Shown here: positions 16,727-24,798 of the stretch, in pieces
Layout of the letters: the number at the start of each line of letters is the position of its first letter
Numbering within the stretch: the first letter of the stretch is position 1
NCBI GenBank assembly: GCA_035635555.1
Contig: DASQAT010000035.1
Location: forward strand, 62,001 to 126,000
Source: Candidatus Dormiibacterota bacterium
Lineage (GTDB): Bacteria > Acidobacteriota > Polarisedimenticolia > Gp22-AA2
Direction: 5' to 3'
DNA: 64,000 nt
Program-made: the position numbers and the translations under genes
Notes under the pieces: model-generated
What the model was told of the DNA's origin: nothing
The model's input: the letters and a program-made list of their open reading frames with translations, nothing else
Databases searched by the model: none

Positions 16727-16785
16727 GGATCGGCCCGGCTGTGACGCGAGGATACCAGAGAGCCGGTGGATCCGCTCTCGCGGAT

Positions 16786-16812
16786 TTGACAGCCGCGGCC
16801 GCGCGTGATAAC
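16786..16812 (+). promoter_or_regulatory. Promoter-like region of the DUF2235 gene
   Basis: A perfect TTGACA at 16786-16791 is followed by a TGATAAC extended-10-like element at 16806-16812. The spacing is shorter than ideal (15 bp), so the call is tentative. The ATG is at 16843. Confidence 0.35.
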
Positions 16813-16842
16813 CGTACGCCCCGCGCTCGACGCGTCTCTCAC

Positions 16843-17946
16843 ATGCCCAAGAGCCTGATCGTCTGCTGCGACGGAACCTGGAACTCCTACGATGACCCCT
16901 GTCCGACGAATGTCTTCAAGCTCCGCAATCTGATCCTGCCGGACGGGCCGGCAGGCGTGCGGCAGTCCGCCTACTACGATAGCGGGATCGGCACACGCGG
17001 CTCCTGGATCGAACGCACCTTCGACGGCGCGACCGGGCGCGGGCTCTCCGAGAACGTCCGCCAGGCGTATCGCGCGCTCGTCGACAACTACGAGCCCGGG
17101 GACGCCCTGTACCTGTTCGGATTCAGCCGGGGAGCGTTCACGGTGCGCAGCCTCGCGGGGCTGATCCGCAACTGCGGCATCCTGCGCCGCGACCAGCGGG
17201 ACATGGTCGAGAGCGCCTACGACTACTATCGCGATCCGGATCCGGCGAAGCGGCCGGACACGCCGGCGGCCGAGGCCTACCGCAGGGCGCACGCCGTGGA
17301 GCCGGCGACTTTCATCCATTTCATCGGCGTGTGGGACACGGTCGGGTCGCTGGGGAATCCTCTCATGCGGCACAGTCTGATCAACAGGAGGCTGCGGTTC
17401 CACGACCTCAGCCTGAGCTCTTACGTGAGGAACGCGTTCCAGGCGCTGGCCATCGACGAATACCGCCTGCAGTTCCAGCCCGCGATCTGGCGTCAGCAGC
17501 CGCACGCGCGGGAGCAGGTCATGCGGCAGGCCTGGTTCGTCGGCGCGCATTCCGACGTCGGCGGGGGCTATCCGGACTCGGGACTGTCGAACATCAGTCT
17601 CGGATGGCTGGCCCGTCGCGCCGCCCGGTGCGGCCTTGCGATCGACGAGGCGAGCCTGAGGGGACGGCTCGGCGAATCCTACCCCGACTGGATGTCGATG
17701 CCGCACGACTCCCACCGCGGCTTCTACACCTGGTTTCCGTCCAGCCCGCGCGCCATCGACAGGCCGGCCGCGGACAAGGGGGGACGTCCGGCCACGAACG
17801 AACGGCTGCACTGGACCGTGATCGAGCGCTACCGGCAGGACCTGGGTTACCGCCCGGTCGCGCTGCTCGAGTACATCCGCAGGAACCCCGGCGTCCTCGA
17901 GGGGGAGCCGCGCAGCAACACCCTTTTGGAGAGCCCCGATCTCTGA
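16843..17946 (+). CDS. DUF2235 alpha/beta-hydrolase (Tle1-like phospholipase domain)
   Basis: A protein of 367 residues. 'KSLIVCCDGTWNSYDDPCPTNVFKL' at the N-terminus and 'DALYLFGFSRGAFTVRSLAGLIRNCGIL' with the nucleophile in G-F-S-R-G define DUF2235. 'FIGVWDTVGSLGNP' and 'FVGAHSDVGGGYPDSGLSNISLGWL' (catalytic Asp and His region) complete the domain. Some relatives are type VI secretion lipase effectors (Tle1), but no T6SS genes, immunity gene or export signal are visible here. A housekeeping intracellular hydrolase is therefore as likely. The start lacks a strong ribosome site. Upstream is a divergent GWxTD gene. Confidence 0.85.
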   Translation: MPKSLIVCCDGTWNSYDDPCPTNVFKLRNLILPDGPAGVRQSAYYDSGIGTRGSWIERTFDGATGRGLSENVRQAYRALVDNYEPGDALYLFGFSRGAFTVRSLAGLIRNCGILRRDQRDMVESAYDYYRDPDPAKRPDTPAAEAYRRAHAVEPATFIHFIGVWDTVGSLGNPLMRHSLINRRLRFHDLSLSSYVRNAFQALAIDEYRLQFQPAIWRQQPHAREQVMRQAWFVGAHSDVGGGYPDSGLSNISLGWLARRAARCGLAIDEASLRGRLGESYPDWMSMPHDSHRGFYTWFPSSPRAIDRPAADKGGRPATNERLHWTVIERYRQDLGYRPVALLEYIRRNPGVLEGEPRSNTLLESPDL

Positions 17947-17956
17947 GGCTCCTCCT

Positions 17957-18793
17957 TCAGTGCCGCTGCTGCCGGTACGGGTCCGGAGCGAATCCGGGCT
18001 CCAGGAACCCGCGGGCGGACTCGCGGCGTGACAGCGGGGTGTCGCACGGGCGATCGGGCGGGACCACGCCGAGGCGCACCAGGGTGTCGCGATACTCGTA
18101 ACGGAGCTCGAGCAGGGCGCTCGGGGCGTCCTCGGCATCGAAGGCGACCTGCACGACGTTGTGATCGACCTCGCGGCCGATGCCGGTCGCGGCCAGATAG
18201 CCGAGGCTCTCGAGACTCTTGCGCTGCTCCGTGGATGGAGCCGCGGAGGGCTCCGGGGCCCTGCGTGAATCGGCGCCGGAATCCTGGCGCCGCTCCTCCC
18301 CCTGGATCGGGATCGGCAGACTCCTCTTCTGGCGGAAGACCGCGGCGGCGACGATGCCGAGGTTCTTCGTCCGCCCGAGCCAGGAGCCGTACGATCGATC
18401 CTCGGTCGTGAAGACGAACCGCCGCGCCGTGCTCGTGCTCGTCTGCCAGCCGTCGAGCGTGATCGTCCCGTAGGGCTCGAGGATCCACTTGCGCGCCTCC
18501 GACGCCGTGGTCGTGCGCGCGTCGATCGAATTGAGCCCGTCCACCGAGAGGGCGATCGCGACGCGCTCGCCGGTGCGGTTGCGCAGCCGGACCGAATACT
18601 CGCGGCCCCTCACGGCCTCGACGTAGCTGGTGCCGCGGCCGGCGTATTCCTGAAGCGGCGCCCCGTCGATGAGGATCTCCATCGAGCAGGACTCGCGATC
18701 CAGGGCGAACGCCGCGCCGGACGGCACGAGGGGCGTCAGAAGCGACGCGAGAGCGAACACGAAAAGGGGAAGCCTGCGAACGAATCGGGACAT
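17957..18793 (-). CDS. Hypothetical secreted protein
   Basis: A protein of 278 residues with a signal peptide (about residues 1-30). The mature part begins with 'MEILIDGAPLQEYAGRGTSYVEAVRGREYSVRLRNRTGERVAIALSVDGLNSIDAR'. This looks like the beta-sandwich seen in exported 'DUF-type' proteins that carry a conserved 'GREYSVRLRN..GERV.V.LSVDGLN' segment. A charged Pro-rich middle and a C-terminal segment, 'VVQVAFDAED.PSALLELRYEYRDTLVRLGV', follow. The function is unknown. It is convergent with the DUF2235 gene and probably cotranscribed with the upstream membrane-anchored gene. Confidence 0.75.
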   Translation of the reverse strand: MSRFVRRLPLFVFALASLLTPLVPSGAAFALDRESCSMEILIDGAPLQEYAGRGTSYVEAVRGREYSVRLRNRTGERVAIALSVDGLNSIDARTTTASEARKWILEPYGTITLDGWQTSTSTARRFVFTTEDRSYGSWLGRTKNLGIVAAAVFRQKRSLPIPIQGEERRQDSGADSRRAPEPSAAPSTEQRKSLESLGYLAATGIGREVDHNVVQVAFDAEDAPSALLELRYEYRDTLVRLGVVPPDRPCDTPLSRRESARGFLEPGFAPDPYRQQRH

Positions 18794-18874
18794 GACCGGC
18801 CACCTCCATCGGGCCCCTCACCGCGGACCCTGAGGATTCGACAGTCCCGGGACCCTGAAGTTCCCGCGTCCCGA

Positions 18875-19729
18875 TCAGGGCCACGACTTGAGGTACGGGA
18901 ACACCTGGCAGGCGATCTCCTGGGGTGGCCGCCGGGCCATCAGGCAGACCCGCACATCCACGCTTTTGTAAGGCCCGCGGCGGTACTTGCGGATGAGGAC
19001 GGAGGAGGTCCCGCTCCCGGCCTGCACGTCGGCGGAGCCGGTCCCCCTCTCGAACCCGGTATCGGGAACCTGCCGGCCGCCCTGCATGCGCGCCATGGCC
19101 GCCAGATAGACCGAGCGCGGATCGGAGCCGAACTGGCCGGCATAGCTGTAATCCACGGTGACGAGCAGGGACGAGTCCGCCGGCTCCACACCCCGGAGGT
19201 TCCACACGGCGTCGCGGCGATGCTCCGGCTGCGGCGGACCGGTCAGGCTGAAGCGCAGGGGGAACTTCCGGCAGGCCTGCCTCGCCCTCCCGTCCGCGGC
19301 GGGCGCCCCGACGAGACAGACCTGGACCGACTCGATCGGGTAGGCTCCCGGGCGGTCGGCGCGCAGGTCGATGGCGAAGCTGCCGCTCCCTTTCGGGACT
19401 CTCGTCGTCGACACGGCAAGGCCGGGCGGCAGGGGGCCGCTCGATCCGGCCGGGGTGAGCAGGACACCCGCCACATCGAGCCCCAGATCTCCCGTGTAGG
19501 TGTAATCCACCGTCACCCGCAGCTCGCGCTCCGACACGCCCGTGGATGAGATCCCGCGGATCTCCGTCCTTGAAGCGTCGCCGGGTGGACGAACGCCGCC
19601 CTTCGCGCGGCCGCCGATGATCCCGGCGGTATAAAGGGCGGTGGTGAGGGCCGCCACTGCCCCGACGAGGCCGGCCAGGCCGGTGAGGATTCCGGGAAGC
19701 GTCTTCCAGAAGGACTCGCCTTCGGACAT
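18875..19729 (-). CDS. Membrane-anchored protein with an internal duplication
   Basis: A protein of 284 residues. A single membrane segment near the start (about 10-38, 'LPGILTGLAGLVGAVAALTTAL') anchors two repeated extracytoplasmic domains. 'LRVTVDYTYTGDLG' with 'IESVQVCLVGAPAADGRARQACRKFPLRFS' in the first matches 'LLVTVDYSYAGQFG' with 'SVDVRVCLMARRPPQEIACQVFPYLK' in the second. Each repeat holds a Cys pair that probably forms a disulfide. I do not recognise the family. It precedes the secreted gene at 18793 on the same strand. Confidence 0.7.
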   Translation of the reverse strand: MSEGESFWKTLPGILTGLAGLVGAVAALTTALYTAGIIGGRAKGGVRPPGDASRTEIRGISSTGVSERELRVTVDYTYTGDLGLDVAGVLLTPAGSSGPLPPGLAVSTTRVPKGSGSFAIDLRADRPGAYPIESVQVCLVGAPAADGRARQACRKFPLRFSLTGPPQPEHRRDAVWNLRGVEPADSSLLVTVDYSYAGQFGSDPRSVYLAAMARMQGGRQVPDTGFERGTGSADVQAGSGTSSVLIRKYRRGPYKSVDVRVCLMARRPPQEIACQVFPYLKSWP

Positions 19730-19846
19730 CAGGCCCTCGTGGAGGAAGCGGCGTGCACGACAGGACGTTGCGCGAGAGTATAAATGATGCGGCCTGGGCG
19801 CGCGACCCCCGGTGGTAGGATGGCCGCCGCATCCTCTGGAGGGATC

Positions 19847-21685
19847 ATGCGCCGGTCAAACGCACTCTGTCGGGCACTCTTCCGTCTGTCCACCCTGACG
19901 CTCGTCGTCCTGCCCCCGGCGGCGATCCTTGGCGCGGCCCCCGCTCGTCCCGCTTCAGGGGAGGCCGACCTCCAGGCGGCGCGCGCGCTGTTCGAGAAGA
20001 ACCTCGACGCCATCCGCAGGCGGGACCGCGCCGGCTATCTGGCGTGCTACCTGCACGCCGACACTCTCGCCCGCACCGGGTTCGAAGGATCGACGCTCGG
20101 CTACGATTCGTTCGTAAAGGAGTCGGGGGACGACTGGCCCGATCTGTTCGAGGGGCTGGACCTGCAGCTCGTCCCCGTCCGGCCCGGGCTGGTCTACGGG
20201 ACGTATCGATACCGGGTGCTCTACGGTCCGAAAGAGGACTCGGGGATCTCCGAGCGGTTCTTCGTGAAGACGGGCGACGGCTGGAAGATCGCGGTCACCA
20301 CGGCGTTCTCGGCGCCGCCGGCCACACCTCCTCCGCCGCGCGCTCTGGTCGGCGCGACGCTCGTGGACGGCACCGGCGTCCCTCCGGTCCCCGACTCGGT
20401 CGTCGTGCTGCGCGGGGGCAAGATCGACTGCGCCGGCACGCGGGCCCAGTGTCCTCCCCCCTCGGGGGTCGCGGTAGTCAATCTGAAGACCTTCTACGTC
20501 ACGCCGGGGATCGTGGACGCGCACGTGCACTTCTCGCAGACCGGCTGGGCCGACGGCCGGCCCGATTCGATCGACGTCCGCGACCGCTATCCCTACGACG
20601 AGGTCGAGGCCCGCCTGCGCGCTCATCCCGAGCGTTTCCTGCGCTCGTATCTCTGCTCGGGCGTGACGGCGGTCTTCGACGTCGGCGGCTACTCCTGGAC
20701 CTGGGACCTCAGGGCGCGCGCCGACGCCGACCCCCTGGCGCCGCACGTCGCTTCGGCGGGGCCCCTCCTGTCGACCCTGGACTTCTGGCTCAATCTTCCG
20801 GCCGAGAGGCAGTTCATCTATCTCGGAACCGAGGAGGACGCGCGCGCCGGCGTGCGCTACCTGGCGTCGCACGGCGCCGACGCCGTCAAGGTCTGGTTCA
20901 TCCCTGTCGCCGAGCGGAATTTCGATGACATGGCGAAGGCGGTCCTGGCGGCCGGCGACGAGGCGCGCGCCAGGAAGATACCGCTCATCGTCCACGCCAC
21001 CGGGCTGAAGGAGGCCACGGTCGCCCTGCGGGCGGGTGCGTACCTGCTGGTGCACAGCGTCGGCGACGTCCCGGTCGACGCGGAGTTCCTGCGCCTGGCG
21101 AAGGAGAACCGCACGATCTACTGCCCGACGCTGACCGTCCTCGACGGCTACCGTCGTCTGCAGGAAGCGGCCGCGGGAAAGAGCGTACCGGCCATCGATG
21201 ACCCGAACGGCTGCGTGGACCCCGAGACGCTCTCCCACGTGGCCGAGACCGCCCGTCTGTCGGTGAAGGACGCCGACCCGCAGACTCTGGAGAGACGCAG
21301 GCAGCGCATCGCGACCTTCAACACGGTGGGGCCCGCCAACCTGAAGGCGGTCCGCGATGCGGGCATCACGATCGCCATGGGGACCGACGCAGGCAATCCG
21401 CTGACCCTGCACGGTGCCTCCGTATATGCGGAGATGGAGGCGATGCAGGCCGCCGGGATGACGCCGATGGAGGTCCTGATCGCCTCGACCCGGGGCGGTG
21501 CGCTGGCGATGCATCGTCTGGATCATTTCGGCACCGTGGAGAAAGGGAAGCAGGCCGACCTGCTCGTGGTCGCCGCCGACCCGGCCCGCGACATCAAGAA
21601 CCTCCGGCAGATCCGCTACGTCATCAAGGGGGGCGTCGTGCGCGCGCAGTCGGAGCTGCACCCGGCGGCCCCCGCGGCACGTTAG
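19847..21685 (+). CDS. Secreted amidohydrolase with N-terminal SnoaL/DUF4440-like domain
   Basis: A protein of 612 residues. After a signal peptide (residues 1-36) comes a cone-fold domain of about 130 residues ('LQAARALFEKNLDAIRRRDRAGYLACYLHADTL' to 'GDGWKIAVTTAF'), as in SnoaL/DUF4440 proteins. An imidazolonepropionase-type amidohydrolase follows: 'LVGATLVDGTGVPPVPDSVVVLRGGKI', the metal motif 'GIVDAHVHFSQ', 'PLIVHATGL', 'AMGTDAGNP' with the catalytic Asp, and 'GTVEKGKQADLLVV'. It probably cleaves cyclic amides or peptides outside the cytoplasm; the substrate is unknown. The start at 19847 is fixed by TGGAGGGA. Confidence 0.88.
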   Translation: MRRSNALCRALFRLSTLTLVVLPPAAILGAAPARPASGEADLQAARALFEKNLDAIRRRDRAGYLACYLHADTLARTGFEGSTLGYDSFVKESGDDWPDLFEGLDLQLVPVRPGLVYGTYRYRVLYGPKEDSGISERFFVKTGDGWKIAVTTAFSAPPATPPPPRALVGATLVDGTGVPPVPDSVVVLRGGKIDCAGTRAQCPPPSGVAVVNLKTFYVTPGIVDAHVHFSQTGWADGRPDSIDVRDRYPYDEVEARLRAHPERFLRSYLCSGVTAVFDVGGYSWTWDLRARADADPLAPHVASAGPLLSTLDFWLNLPAERQFIYLGTEEDARAGVRYLASHGADAVKVWFIPVAERNFDDMAKAVLAAGDEARARKIPLIVHATGLKEATVALRAGAYLLVHSVGDVPVDAEFLRLAKENRTIYCPTLTVLDGYRRLQEAAAGKSVPAIDDPNGCVDPETLSHVAETARLSVKDADPQTLERRRQRIATFNTVGPANLKAVRDAGITIAMGTDAGNPLTLHGASVYAEMEAMQAAGMTPMEVLIASTRGGALAMHRLDHFGTVEKGKQADLLVVAADPARDIKNLRQIRYVIKGGVVRAQSELHPAAPAAR

Positions 21686-21720
21686 AAGCCGACCGCGCCT
21701 TCGTCCCGAGCGTCGGTGTC

Positions 21721-23790
21721 TCAGGCTCCAGTCGAGGGCTGCGCCGTGCCCGCGATCTGGACGCCATGGACCGCGGCGATGTTCTGCCGGATGACGGCGG
21801 TCATGGCGCGCTCGATCGACTCGCGGTCGGGGAAGAGACTCCAGGCGTCCTCGGCGTCCCGCGACGAGGTCCCCGTGCCCGAGGCGTTCATCGCGCGCAC
21901 CCAGGCGATCCGGTCGGCGGGGGACGGGTGGCTGTCGTACGGGGAGGGCTTCGACTCGAGCGCCTCCTTCACGCTCGTCTCGACGCCGGTGGCGATCGGC
22001 GGGCGCTCGGGCCTGTAGGTGTAGAGGTTCTCCAGCGGCCGCTTCGCGTTGATGACTTCGTTGAGGGTCGCGTCGGCGTGCGCGTTGAAGCGCACGGCGC
22101 GCGCCACCACGTGCCGCAGTCCCTCCTCGAACGCCCGCGATCCGTAGGACAGGGCGGCCCAGCGATCCGCCAGCACTTCCTGAAGCCGCGACGCCCCCTG
22201 CGAGATACGCAGGAAGACGCGGTAGAACCCGATCACGAACAGCCACGCCGGGTTGTACCAGGCGGCCGCTCCGCCGCGTGCGATCCCCTGCCCCATGGTC
22301 AAAAGCGATCGACGCACCGCCAGCGCGAACCCTCCGCCCGCCGTGTCCCGGTTCGAGAAGTGGCCGTACTCGTGGGCGAGAATCGCCTTGAACGGCCCCA
22401 GGCGCATCTCCTCGAGCGCGGCCGCTCCCAGGATGAGACAGCGCTCCGCCCGACCGCGCGCGCGGGCGAGCATGCTGCGCCCCCGCTCCATGACCGCGAC
22501 CTGGGCGCCCGGCGTTATGTACACGTTGTCCACCGTGCGCGTCCCGACCCGCTGCGCGACTTCATCGAGCACGGTCTTGAGTCGTGAGTGCCGCTCCAGA
22601 TCGAGACGCTCGCCGGGGTCCTGGTCCACGCCGCGGACGAACAGGCTCCGGGCCATGGCCGCGAGGGTGTAGAGGGTGATCGCTCCGACGACGAACACCA
22701 GCTTGATCGGGATCTGGCCCAGCCGCAGGAAGGCGTAGATCGTCCCGCCTCCCGCGGCCAGCACGAGGAACGCCACGATCGGGACAGAAATGTAGTAGTA
22801 CCCGCAGCACAGCCAGAGCACGCCCTGATAGATCCGTCGCAGCCGGGCGTCCATCCCGGTCACGGCCCCTTCGTATCCGGACGGCACCTGCCCCGCGGCG
22901 CGCAGCGCCGCGCGACTGAGGATGAGGCCCGCCACGAGCAACGCACCCAGGACGCCGAGCCAGATCCCTCCGGCGGGGAGCACCAGCGCCGCCACGTGCG
23001 ACATCGACCAGCGGTCGCGGCGCAGCAACTTCAACTGCTGCCGGTAGGCCTCGTCGGGGAGCAACCCCGCGTCGTGCGCCTTCTCCAGATGATCGACCGC
23101 CTCGTCGTAGCGTCCGGCCTCGGCGGCCCGGATCATCTGGAAGAAGTGGGTGATCCCCTCGTCGGGGTAGCGGGTCGCCATGTTTCCCACGCAGCCCTCG
23201 AGGATCCTGCGCTCGCCCCTCCCGAGCGCCGCCTGGCACTGCACCGCCAGGGCGAAGATGTTGCCGGGCTCCATCCCGGCCGCGCGCGTCGCCAGTTCCA
23301 GGGCCTCGATCTGGTCCGGCGGACGGCTCGGAAAATTCGGCGTGCCCGCCATGAGGGCGCGGGCCAGGGCCGCCAGATTGTCCGCCGATTCCTTCTGACG
23401 CACGGCATTCCTGCAGAGCGCGACCGCCATCTCCCTGTGCCCCTGCGCCAGCTCCTCGTTGCATTGCCGGCGCAAGGCGTGCGCGAACGAGGGCACCCTG
23501 TCGTAGACCTGCCCGTAGAGCAGGCAGGCCGTGGCATGGTCCGCCCGGTCGCGCGCTTCATTGGCTTGCGTGAACAGGCGCGCCGTCTCGGGATCCGAGT
23601 GTTCCAGCTCCGCCGTGAGCCGCCCGTCGATATCCCTCCCCTGCCTCTCCATCTCCGACATCGGTCGAGAGATCGTTGCCGCGGACGATGATTCGGGCTG
23701 TGGCGGGTTCTGGAGGGCGAGGGTCGGCGGGCCGCCGAGCAGACCGACCGCGAGCGAAAGGACCAGGAGAGGAATTCGAATCGGGTTCAG
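21721..23790 (-). CDS. M48-family membrane metalloprotease with N-terminal TPR-like region
   Basis: A protein of about 689 residues. An N-terminal signal or anchor is followed by helical repeats (about 50-260, including 'DEGITHFFQMIRAAEAGRYDEAVDHLEKAHDAGLL'). Three or four membrane segments follow. The peptidase domain has the zinc motif H-E-Y-G-H in 'ILAHEYGHFSNRDT' and the third ligand Glu in 'LQEVLADRWAALSYGSRAF', as in HtpX/Ste24 proteases. It may act in membrane protein quality control. No ATG is available at the start; the best candidate is CTG at 23790, overlapping the stop of the previous gene (CTGA). The start is uncertain. Confidence 0.82.
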   Translation of the reverse strand: MNPIRIPLLVLSLAVGLLGGPPTLALQNPPQPESSSAATISRPMSEMERQGRDIDGRLTAELEHSDPETARLFTQANEARDRADHATACLLYGQVYDRVPSFAHALRRQCNEELAQGHREMAVALCRNAVRQKESADNLAALARALMAGTPNFPSRPPDQIEALELATRAAGMEPGNIFALAVQCQAALGRGERRILEGCVGNMATRYPDEGITHFFQMIRAAEAGRYDEAVDHLEKAHDAGLLPDEAYRQQLKLLRRDRWSMSHVAALVLPAGGIWLGVLGALLVAGLILSRAALRAAGQVPSGYEGAVTGMDARLRRIYQGVLWLCCGYYYISVPIVAFLVLAAGGGTIYAFLRLGQIPIKLVFVVGAITLYTLAAMARSLFVRGVDQDPGERLDLERHSRLKTVLDEVAQRVGTRTVDNVYITPGAQVAVMERGRSMLARARGRAERCLILGAAALEEMRLGPFKAILAHEYGHFSNRDTAGGGFALAVRRSLLTMGQGIARGGAAAWYNPAWLFVIGFYRVFLRISQGASRLQEVLADRWAALSYGSRAFEEGLRHVVARAVRFNAHADATLNEVINAKRPLENLYTYRPERPPIATGVETSVKEALESKPSPYDSHPSPADRIAWVRAMNASGTGTSSRDAEDAWSLFPDRESIERAMTAVIRQNIAAVHGVQIAGTAQPSTGA

Positions 23791-24605
23791 GGACAGGCGC
23801 CCCGAGCGGCGTCGATCCGCGCGTCGCAGGTGCCGTCCCTGCCGGGGTCGCCTGAGTCGTAGGTCGTGCCCGCGACGCCGCCGTGCGCGCGGACGAGGTA
23901 CCAGAACGCCTCGCCAAACGGAGGATCGGACGAGCCGGCGACGGGAGAGGAGGGGACGTCGCTCCCGAGGCAGCCGGACGTCGCCGCGGTGAAATCTCCC
24001 CCGGTCCCGCGCAGCACGCTCACGCTTCCGAAGACGGCGTCGTAGCCGGGCGAATCCGGGAACAGGTCCCAGACGAGATCGGACGGATCGACCCGCAGGC
24101 TCAGCGTCACCGGCCGGGCCGGCGCGGCCTTCAGGTAGAAGGCTTTGTCGTTGCAGTAGAAGCCGTGGATGCTGATGGCGATGTCGATGAACGGAAAGGG
24201 TGCGGTCACGGGCACGAGCCCGCTGTCGAACTTCTCGGGCGGCGCGCCGTTCTCGCTGAGATTGACAAGGAGTTGCTGCTGCGCGGTTCCCTTCCAGCCG
24301 ATCAGGTACCGGCCGCTGCCGGTGAAGGTCTTGCCGAGGACCGGGACGGTCCAGTTGATGTCCAGCACGTCGTAGACGATGAACGGCGGCTGGAAGCCGC
24401 TGAAGCTGAGCGTGAATCCCCCCTTCGTCCCGTCCTGGAGCAGGATGGGACACATGCACGGCGCGAAGCATCCCTCTTCGTACCGGGTGTCCGGGAGCAG
24501 GACGTACGGGATCGGGAAGGGGGACGTGCCGTTCGACTGGGCGCCGGCCGGGAGGACAGACGCCGCAAGAATGATGGCCAGCGTGAGAGCCGCGATCGAG
24601 CGCAT
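23787..24605 (-). CDS. Secreted protein with lineage-type Cys 'YLVR' C-terminal module
   Basis: A protein of 272 residues. ATG at 24605 has a GGAGGAT site, and residues 1-23 are a signal peptide ending AGA-QSN. The middle is beta-rich with a Cys cluster ('GCFAPCMCPIL'). The last 85 residues, from 'YDAVFGSVSVLRGTGGDF' through 'GEAFWYLVRAHGG' to 'GTCDARIDAARGACP', are a module shared with the dehydrogenase at 24799 and the FG-GAP protein at 39538. No enzymatic motif is visible. It is cotranscribed with the M48 protease downstream (4-bp overlap). Confidence 0.75.
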   Translation of the reverse strand: MRSIAALTLAIILAASVLPAGAQSNGTSPFPIPYVLLPDTRYEEGCFAPCMCPILLQDGTKGGFTLSFSGFQPPFIVYDVLDINWTVPVLGKTFTGSGRYLIGWKGTAQQQLLVNLSENGAPPEKFDSGLVPVTAPFPFIDIAISIHGFYCNDKAFYLKAAPARPVTLSLRVDPSDLVWDLFPDSPGYDAVFGSVSVLRGTGGDFTAATSGCLGSDVPSSPVAGSSDPPFGEAFWYLVRAHGGVAGTTYDSGDPGRDGTCDARIDAARGACP

Positions 24606-24720
24606 CGAGATCCTCCTCTCGAGATTCTTCGCGCCCCCCGAATGTCCCCGCGAAGACATCTACCCGGCGTCCCTCCGCGGACCCCGGAACACCTGACCGC
24701 ACTGCCTCTCGTGTGCGTGG

Positions 24721-24729
24721 ATTATACCA
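24721..24729 (-). promoter_or_regulatory. Extended -10 promoter of the 24605 gene
   Basis: On the minus strand TGGTATAAT is a perfect consensus TATAAT preceded by TGn. This would start transcription near 24714 for the secreted protein and protease operon. No convincing -35 was seen, as is common for extended -10 promoters. Confidence 0.6.
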
Positions 24730-24764
24730 GCCTCGGCGCGTCAGGGCAGGTGGTCAATTCCGAC

Positions 24765-24792
24765 TTGCCTGACGGTCGAATCGCCGTATAGT
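24765..24792 (+). promoter_or_regulatory. Promoter of the sugar-dehydrogenase-like gene
   Basis: TTGCCT (24765-24770), a 16-bp spacer and TATAGT (24787-24792). The first in-frame ATG (24799) coincides with the expected transcription start, so the message would be leaderless. Confidence 0.55.
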
Positions 24793-24798
24793 CCCCCC

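Noticed and set aside
16843-17946. Type VI secretion effector assignment for the DUF2235 protein
   Set aside because: The domain is shared with Tle1 lipases, but there is no VgrG, Hcp, PAAR or immunity gene nearby.
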